A DNA stretch of 64,000 bases from Flavobacterium ajazii (GTDB lineage: Bacteria > Bacteroidota > Bacteroidia > Flavobacteriales > Flavobacteriaceae): NCBI RefSeq assembly GCF_010614725.1, contig NZ_JAAEHL010000002.1, forward strand, positions 248,001 to 312,000. The letters are read 5' to 3'. This document shows positions 58,827 through 64,000 of the stretch, piece after piece (position 1 is the first letter of the stretch; each line of letters begins with the position of its first letter). Below the pieces are notes generated by a model that had not been told where the DNA came from, did no database searches, and worked only from the letters and a program-made list of their open reading frames with translations. The translations under genes were made by a program, and so were the position numbers.

Positions 58827-59942
58827 TTAAATTAGTTTTTGAATAGCCGAATTAAACTTCTCTAATGTATAAGTTTGCGACCAATTTACAGCAGCATATC
58901 GTAATCGCTCAAAATACTTCGGGTTTTCAAAAATATTTTGAATTGTTTTTACATCTGCAATTAAATTCTGTTCTAACAACACCCCTCTTTCTCCTTTTCC
59001 TAACATATACGAAACACAAGATACTGGAGTTGCTAAAGGTACACAGCCCCAAAACATCCCTTCGGCAATTACTTTTGGCCAGCCTTCGCTTTTTGAAGCC
59101 AAAATAACAAAATGACTATTTTGATAGGCTTTTTTTACGGTTACTGCCGATTGATTTCCATGTAAAAAAACAACTTCCTGCAAATTATTTTGTTTAATAA
59201 AATTTTCTAATTTGGCACGTAATTTTCCTTCACCATATAAATCTAAAACAACAGAATAGCCCAAAATACAAAGCTGCTTTACCACCTCAATAGCATATAA
59301 CGGATTTTTACCTTCGACTAATGTTCCTGCAAAGACCATTCGGATATTAGTATCTGTAACTTTCAAATTCTGTAAAGTTTTTTTCTCTGTTTCTGAATAT
59401 GAAGCTGTAAAAAAAGGTAAAATATTTTTTGTCTGATTAGACCATTCCCCATACACTAACACTTGTATATTCTTAGTCAAAAAAGTATTAGACAACAGCC
59501 ATTTTTGTAAACGATATGTCCACGGTTGTGCGCTTTTTGGATCCCAATTTCCGGCATATTTGGCGGTTTTCTTTTTATGTGGAAAAAAAATCTGAACCAA
59601 ACAGCCAATCAAACCAACATTTCCGGGACAACGCAAATGAATGTGATCTGCATTATTCATCGCCCAAAATATCTTCCAAAAGATAATTGGCAGTTTGAGA
59701 ACTGAAATTAAACCATTTTTTATACTTGTAAAATTAAAGTTTGGTACTTTTCGAAAATCAATTTTAGGGTGTAGATAATCCAAATCAATGGAGGTAATGT
59801 CGTTACTTGACAATGGAGCTACAATGATTACCTCATCAATATGTTTTAACCAAATATTCATCTCACGAACATAAGGAGCATAACCAAAATACTGATTCGC
59901 TATCATTTTATGTTCGACATGGGAAATAATAAGGAATTTCAT
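58827..59942 (-). CDS. glycosyltransferase, GT4 family (2)
   Basis: 371 residues, GT-B fold. C-terminal donor-binding half has RMVFAGTLVEGKNPLYAIEV near 206, LDLYGEGKLRAKLENFIK near 240 and the GT4 motif ASKSEGWPKVIAEGMFWGCV near 287. N-terminal half DHIHLRCPGNVGLIG and KKTAKYAGNWDPKSAQPWTY. Specificity unknown. It starts in the TAATG overlap with the preceding GT2 gene (59942). Confidence 0.9.
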   Translation of the reverse strand: MKFLIISHVEHKMIANQYFGYAPYVREMNIWLKHIDEVIIVAPLSSNDITSIDLDYLHPKIDFRKVPNFNFTSIKNGLISVLKLPIIFWKIFWAMNNADHIHLRCPGNVGLIGCLVQIFFPHKKKTAKYAGNWDPKSAQPWTYRLQKWLLSNTFLTKNIQVLVYGEWSNQTKNILPFFTASYSETEKKTLQNLKVTDTNIRMVFAGTLVEGKNPLYAIEVVKQLCILGYSVVLDLYGEGKLRAKLENFIKQNNLQEVVFLHGNQSAVTVKKAYQNSHFVILASKSEGWPKVIAEGMFWGCVPLATPVSCVSYMLGKGERGVLLEQNLIADVKTIQNIFENPKYFERLRYAAVNWSQTYTLEKFNSAIQKLI

Positions 59943-60940
59943 TATAACAACTTGGGTTTATTAAAAATCAAACTCCACCACCCTATTATTCGACCAATCG
60001 TTTCGGTAAAAGCTTCTTTTTTTTGAGAACCGCTTAAGCAGTTCGTAAATCTAATCAAAGTTAGTAAAATAGTAATAGCATGCCACTTGAAGCGGTCTTT
60101 GAATTTTGGTTTTGAATTTTTTACCCTCCACACATACCAACCGTTTCTAACCACCATTTTTCCATATTTATATTGATTAGGCCTTCCAGTTGCAGCATGG
60201 AAATGTCCTAATTTTGCCGAAGTATTTAGATAGAGTTTTCCAATTTTAGAAACTCTTAGTGTAAAATCTGCATCTTCATATAATCCGTAACCTTCAAAAT
60301 AAGTAGAAAATTGTAACATTTCGAATACTGTTTTTTTGAAAGAAGAAACACCTCCCATAAACATCTCTACATCATAAACTTTACCACTTGGAGGTAAAAA
60401 TCCGACACTTCTACCGTGCGAATATAAAGATGGGTATCCTGGAGGACAATCACTATCTAATCTCATTTTTTTTCTAAGAATAAAACGAGAACCATCTTTT
60501 CGTTTCCATCCGTCAAAATAAAACTCATTTATCTTCGGTTCATAATTTTCGCCTGCTTTTTTCCATTTGACTTCATTCGAAATATAACCTCCTACTCCCA
60601 AAGCATCCGGATATAATTGATATGTTCTTATTAAATTAATAAAATAATCCGGCTCTAAAACCGTATCATCATCCAAAAAGCAAATGATTTCAGTAGATGC
60701 TGCAACTTTGCCAATTCCAAAATTACGTTGTTTAGTCAACCCTCGATTTTCATCGGAAACCAAAAAATAATCCAAATTCTGAAATTGATTTTCTCTTAAA
60801 ATCTGTTCTGTCTCCTGATTCGTGGAACCGTCAACAATCATAATCTCATCAGGATATAAAATTTGTCCTTGAACCGATTGCAATAATTTCAGCAAGGGTT
60901 GAGGGCGCATGTAAGTGCAAATGATTAACGAAAATTTCAT
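59942..60940 (-). CDS. glycosyltransferase, GT2 family (1)
   Basis: 332 residues, GT-A fold. Begins MKFSLIICTYMRPQPLLKLLQSV, donor motif DENRGLTKQRNFGIGKVA near 80 and the metal-binding FLDDDTVLEPDYF near 105; then GYGLYEDADFTLRVSKIG (the ED-D acceptor/catalytic motif) near 235. This is a processing GT2 that adds one sugar to a lipid-linked unit. Its start overlaps the exostosin-like gene by 4 nt (60937-60940), and its stop overlaps the next start. Confidence 0.9.
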   Translation of the reverse strand: MKFSLIICTYMRPQPLLKLLQSVQGQILYPDEIMIVDGSTNQETEQILRENQFQNLDYFLVSDENRGLTKQRNFGIGKVAASTEIICFLDDDTVLEPDYFINLIRTYQLYPDALGVGGYISNEVKWKKAGENYEPKINEFYFDGWKRKDGSRFILRKKMRLDSDCPPGYPSLYSHGRSVGFLPPSGKVYDVEMFMGGVSSFKKTVFEMLQFSTYFEGYGLYEDADFTLRVSKIGKLYLNTSAKLGHFHAATGRPNQYKYGKMVVRNGWYVWRVKNSKPKFKDRFKWHAITILLTLIRFTNCLSGSQKKEAFTETIGRIIGWWSLIFNKPKLL

Positions 60941-61965
60941 TTTTTATTTTCTAAAAAAATTGAATAAATCTGTAAAAAGTAAGCTTCTCTTTCCAAATGG
61001 GTTTCCCATAATTTTCGATTGTTTTTTTGCATCTCTTCAAAATTATTTGAACTTATTTTTTGATGAAAATTTATAAATGCTTCAACGATATTCTCTTCTT
61101 TACAAATTAAACAATGTTTTTTCCAGTCGATGTGATCAGCAAACGGCAGCCTAAAATCAGTATCTACAACTATTGGAATTCTCCCCAAAGCCAAGGTTTC
61201 ATAAAAACGTACCGAAAAATTTCCGGCTCCTCGCATACAAAACGTATAAGGATTATGTGCGATATTTTCGAAAAATTCAGTTGTTGTTTTTCGTAAATCA
61301 TCGTCATTTTGCACTCCCGCCCTATAACTAGTTCTATATATAAAATCCGTTTTTATCAAATTACTTTTTTCTAGTTTTTTTAATAATTGAAACCGTTTAA
61401 GACTTGACGGAAAAAATGGTTGATAATCTGTCCTTACTTTAGCTAAAAACCTCTTTGTATTGTATTTAAAATAATTTAAAACTTCTTTTATTCGTTTTTC
61501 TGTTGAATTATTAGCGTGCCCAACAAACCCAATTTGCGGCATCTCTTTTTTCTCAAGCGGGCTAAATTCAGTATTAAGATATTGTAACGGATCGGAAATA
61601 AAAGAAGGAAAAATAAATGTTTTCATTTCTAATTTCGAATCAAATCCTCCGAGGCGAAAAGTATATACATTTGTAGTATTTTTAATGGTTCTACCAAAAT
61701 CTCCCGCACTATATATCCATATCTTTTTGCCAAATTTATTTGCTTCACTAATAAAAGAGAACAACTTCTTTTGATTCCCAGAATTATCATACTTTGCAAT
61801 ATCAATAGGTATGACCGCTATATCGCATTCCTCAATATCAAAAACGATCTGGTATTTGGCTAACAAATTAGCATTAGGCACATACCATAAATCTAACAAT
61901 AATGGAAAAATAAACTTCCTGTTTTCTGGAGTTAGGTAATAAGCATCTGTATAAAGTTTTAACAT
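60937..61965 (-). CDS. exostosin-like glycosyltransferase (GT47 type)
   Basis: 342 residues. The C-terminal half carries the exostosin pattern: NPYTFCMRGAGNFSVRFYET followed by LALGRIPIVVDTDFRLPF (about 235-275), the nucleotide-sugar-binding region in GT47. The N-terminal half includes IAVIPIDIAKYDN and KIWIYSAGDFGR. Eukaryotic GT47 enzymes make heparan or xyloglucan chains; bacterial homologues act in capsule and O-antigen loci, with unknown sugar. Overlaps the GT2 gene by 4 nt. Confidence 0.8.
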   Translation of the reverse strand: MLKLYTDAYYLTPENRKFIFPLLLDLWYVPNANLLAKYQIVFDIEECDIAVIPIDIAKYDNSGNQKKLFSFISEANKFGKKIWIYSAGDFGRTIKNTTNVYTFRLGGFDSKLEMKTFIFPSFISDPLQYLNTEFSPLEKKEMPQIGFVGHANNSTEKRIKEVLNYFKYNTKRFLAKVRTDYQPFFPSSLKRFQLLKKLEKSNLIKTDFIYRTSYRAGVQNDDDLRKTTTEFFENIAHNPYTFCMRGAGNFSVRFYETLALGRIPIVVDTDFRLPFADHIDWKKHCLICKEENIVEAFINFHQKISSNNFEEMQKNNRKLWETHLEREAYFLQIYSIFLENKK

Positions 61966-61989
61966 GTAAGTTCAGATTAACAAGTTTAT

Positions 61990-62937
61990 TTATGAAATGA
62001 ATTTACTATTTCCGATGATTGAAGCGTACTTAGAGAAACTGCTGCTGTACATTTCATCAATTCTGACAAAACAAACAATATCACTTTTAACTATAAAATA
62101 AAAATCCAAAAATGTTTTTAAATGATATTCTTTATTATTGTTATTATTTTCCAAATGATGTGGTACTCCATCAAGAGTTATGTACTCAGTGTTTTCTTTT
62201 ATATAATTTAAAAAAGTTTTACTATCAGATAAAACATATTTTATTAGTCCTGGGTATTTATTACTTATTTCTTTAATTTGACCTAATACTTTTTGGATCA
62301 AATTATTTTTTCTTGATTCATCTAACTTTATTTTGGTTGTATCTTTAAAATCTCCCATTAATGAAGTGAATCTGGTATGAAAAACAAGTCTCTCTATTTT
62401 AGGAAGCTCATCTATCTTTTTTAATAAATAGCTTGATGGTTTGAAAAGTTCCAGATAACTATTTTTCCAAATAGAATTTAACTCTTCCTCATTTTTGCCT
62501 TTGCATAACTTCGAGAGGTAATCAACATTCGAATAAATTAATATTTTTTTTGCTTTAGTTTTTTTTATCAATTCTAAAGGATCAGAATTAAAATCATTTA
62601 TTAAATAAAATATTTTAGTAGAAAAAGGAGTATATTTAATTTCACTTTTTTTTATCCTCCAGTCTATTTGATTAGGAACTAAAAATGATTCTAACTCAAA
62701 CGGATGATTAAACAAAATCTTAAAATCAGAATCAATTAGTTTAGAAGCTTCATAAAAAGAGATTATTCCTTTTAACCTATCAACCAGACCCCCATGTGGG
62801 ACATTACCATCAAAACAGACTATAATTTGTCTTTTTTTATATTTGGAAAAAAATGAAATTCTCCTCATATAATAACCAAATAAAATTAAATGCTTTGATT
62901 TTCGAGATAGGATACTCTTGATTTTTTTAACTAACAT
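61990..62937 (-). CDS. polysaccharide-locus protein, possibly fucosyltransferase-like
   Basis: 315 residues. I do not recognise it firmly. Residues 37-60 (IIVCFDGNVPHGGLVDRLKG) resemble the GLxDRLKG loop of GT-B fucosyltransferase-like proteins (GT11/GT23/NodZ type), VFHTRFTSL near 192 could correspond to their H-x-R motif, and the C-terminal SDIVCFVRIDEMYSSSFSKYASIIG resembles their last conserved block (S-SSFS). The gene is more AT-rich than its neighbours and overlaps the next GT2 by 11 nt, as members of this locus do. Alternative: an unrelated acceptor-modifying enzyme. An adjacent manA (38.0 kb) would be compatible with GDP-sugar use but is no proof. Confidence 0.5.
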   Translation of the reverse strand: MLVKKIKSILSRKSKHLILFGYYMRRISFFSKYKKRQIIVCFDGNVPHGGLVDRLKGIISFYEASKLIDSDFKILFNHPFELESFLVPNQIDWRIKKSEIKYTPFSTKIFYLINDFNSDPLELIKKTKAKKILIYSNVDYLSKLCKGKNEEELNSIWKNSYLELFKPSSYLLKKIDELPKIERLVFHTRFTSLMGDFKDTTKIKLDESRKNNLIQKVLGQIKEISNKYPGLIKYVLSDSKTFLNYIKENTEYITLDGVPHHLENNNNNKEYHLKTFLDFYFIVKSDIVCFVRIDEMYSSSFSKYASIIGNSKFIS

Positions 62938-64000
62938 TTCTAAAGCTTATTTTATTACTCCATTCTACACTACAATTCCATTTTTTTTGGAACATTTTAT
63001 AGAAAGAATACCATTTTACAAATGGCTTATTTTTGACAGATTTTATAAAATAAATCATTTTGTATCTCCGTATTTGACTAGAAAGAAAATGTTTTCTTTT
63101 TAAATACATAATAGTTGGCGAGGGTTTAGGCTGAATAAGATCATCTTCCCATTGTTTTTTTATAGGAATTCTAAAGCCTCCCATTGGAGCTTTCAAATGA
63201 ATAATTTTTAAATCTGGAAAAAAAAGAATATCGTTACCATTATTTCTTAATTGACAACCAAAGTCAGTGTCCTCACCATATCCAAATTCAAGTGCCATGT
63301 CAAAACGAATCTGGGCTAAAACACTTGATTTAACAAAACTATTCCCGGAACCAAAAATACCTGATTGATGTATTTTAGTAAAATGCTGTATTTCATCAGG
63401 TTTTAAATATACCGTTGTAAGTGCTTTTGAACCATATTTAATAGCTTTCTTGAACACATTTTCAATTAAATTTTCATCAAATCGATTATCATCATCATTT
63501 AAAAATACCCACTCACTACTTATTTCTGCTAAGGCTAAGTTTCTGGCATTACAAGCACCTGATTGATGCGTAAAAATATGCTTGATTGCAAAAGGCCATG
63601 ATTCTGTAGTCAAATAATCCAACTCACTTTCACTTCCTTTTTGAGGGTTTTGTTCTACAATAATTACTTTTTTAGGCAAATGGGTTTGTTGAGCTAAGTC
63701 TTTTAAAACATCATACAAATAGCTTTTTCTTCCAATTGTCGGAATAATAACATCAATTGTTCCTTTATCAACCACCGTCATTGACGATTTTACTTCAATC
63801 TTCTCTAAATCGATTTTCAAATTTTTTCTTTTTTTACAGAAAAGAGAAAAAAGCATAGCTAAAACAGGAAACCTACGTTCATAAACCATCAAATTAAACA
63901 ACAATAGAAATACCCACTGCGTTTTATAATGTTGCTTTACAAACTTAAAAACATCAACTACCGTGGCACTTTTGGGTTCAAAAAGGCCACTAGCTTTAAA
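62927..64000 (-). CDS. glycosyltransferase, GT2 family (2), 5' end outside the window
   Basis: The frame is open from the stop at 62927 to the window edge at 64000. The part I can read extends about 32 codons upstream of a TTG at 63904 with sense codons only (SGLFEPKSATVVDVFKFVKQ, then HYKTQWVF), so the TTG at 63904 is not the true start and the gene begins outside. The GT-A domain has VDVIIPTIGRKSYLYDVLKDL, FTHQSGACNARNLALAEISS, WVFLNDDDNRFDENLI (the DxD-like acidic cluster) and GYGEDTDFGCQLR (catalytic ED). Specificity unknown. It overlaps the 61990-62937 gene by 11 nt. Confidence 0.85.
   Translation of the reverse strand, partial: FKASGLFEPKSATVVDVFKFVKQHYKTQWVFLLLFNLMVYERRFPVLAMLFSLFCKKRKNLKIDLEKIEVKSSMTVVDKGTIDVIIPTIGRKSYLYDVLKDLAQQTHLPKKVIIVEQNPQKGSESELDYLTTESWPFAIKHIFTHQSGACNARNLALAEISSEWVFLNDDDNRFDENLIENVFKKAIKYGSKALTTVYLKPDEIQHFTKIHQSGIFGSGNSFVKSSVLAQIRFDMALEFGYGEDTDFGCQLRNNGNDILFFPDLKIIHLKAPMGGFRIPIKKQWEDDLIQPKPSPTIMYLKRKHFLSSQIRRYKMIYFIKSVKNKPFVKWYSFYKMFQKKWNCSVEWSNKISFRNVS

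Noticed and set aside
63902-63904. TTG at 63904 as the start of the last GT2 gene
   Set aside because: The frame is open upstream to the window edge with plausible protein sequence, so the gene starts outside the window.
1-64000. CRISPR array, IS element, prophage, toxin-antitoxin or restriction system
   Set aside because: No regularly spaced repeats, transposase, phage or restriction-type proteins were found on either strand.

Overview
The window is a 64 kb chromosomal segment of a Bacteroidota bacterium, most likely a Flavobacterium. The DNA is clearly AT-rich. Secreted proteins carry type IX secretion (T9SS) sorting domains, and there are SusC-like and HmuR-like TonB receptors, an HmuY lipoprotein, a PorV/PorQ-family protein and several Flavobacteriia-typical DUFs (5777, 6607, 5362, 4369, 4105, 2723, 2805). 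Promoters match the Bacteroidota -7 element TAnnTTTG. I found it perfectly conserved at short distance upstream of 19 protein-coding transcription units and of all four tRNA genes. No phage, transposase, integrase or CRISPR array was seen; this is ordinary core and accessory chromosome.

Layout. 1-3.3 kb: a plus-strand cassette (OB-fold protein end, DUF5777 barrel, monohaem c lipoprotein, YceI, ankyrin protein, DOMON-T9SS protein) that looks like an exported redox or haem system. 3.4-9.6 kb: a T9SS-sorted cell-surface protein and a haem-uptake locus (hmuR-like receptor and hmuY-like lipoprotein, with a DUF6607 gene transcribed divergently). 9.9-24.5 kb: argS, an outer-membrane barrel receptor, cutC, a fabH-like synthase, an S9 peptidase gene interrupted by one in-frame TGA, an M61 peptidase, DUF2805, aquaporin and DoxX genes, an EamA transporter and a DUF4369 lipoprotein. 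24.6-24.9 kb: two tRNA-Gln genes. 25.1-30.8 kb: a large DUF2723 (GT117-type) membrane protein, a polysaccharide deacetylase, a cysteine-less thioredoxin and a metallophosphoesterase.

30.9-33.7 kb is the most intriguing part. An OmpR-family two-component system is flanked by two paralogous small lysine-rich exported proteins. Their promoters share the same architecture to the base: a direct repeat AATGAAGA-N3-AATGAAGA and a -7 box at the same distances from the start codon. This looks like an undescribed small regulon. 33.9-37.2 kb: polA and a DUF5362 membrane protein. 37.4-37.65 kb: two tRNA-Thr genes. 37.7-42.9 kb: the idi-queD-bcp-manA run, an exported msrB-msrA pair and a PL7-like protein whose catalytic signatures are altered.

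43.5-54.9 kb: a COG2509 flavoprotein, recQ, a kdsD-tatC-AhpD-like run, lptB, a GH25 lysozyme with pssA, a PorV/PorQ-family protein and a DUF4105 protein. 54.9-64 kb: a minus-strand surface-polysaccharide locus (polyprenyl-phosphate sugar transferase, O-antigen ligase/polymerase, two GT4, two GT2, one exostosin-like and one putative fucosyltransferase-like protein). Most of its genes overlap or abut, and the first gene runs off the right edge of the window.

The usual start-site problem in this genome is visible several times: the TTG inside a -7 box or just upstream of the gene lies in frame and extends the reading frame falsely. I corrected fabH, kdsD, msrB, the DUF4369 gene, the histidine kinase, the O-antigen ligase and two small genes accordingly. 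Convergent gene pairs often share a bidirectional hairpin terminator.
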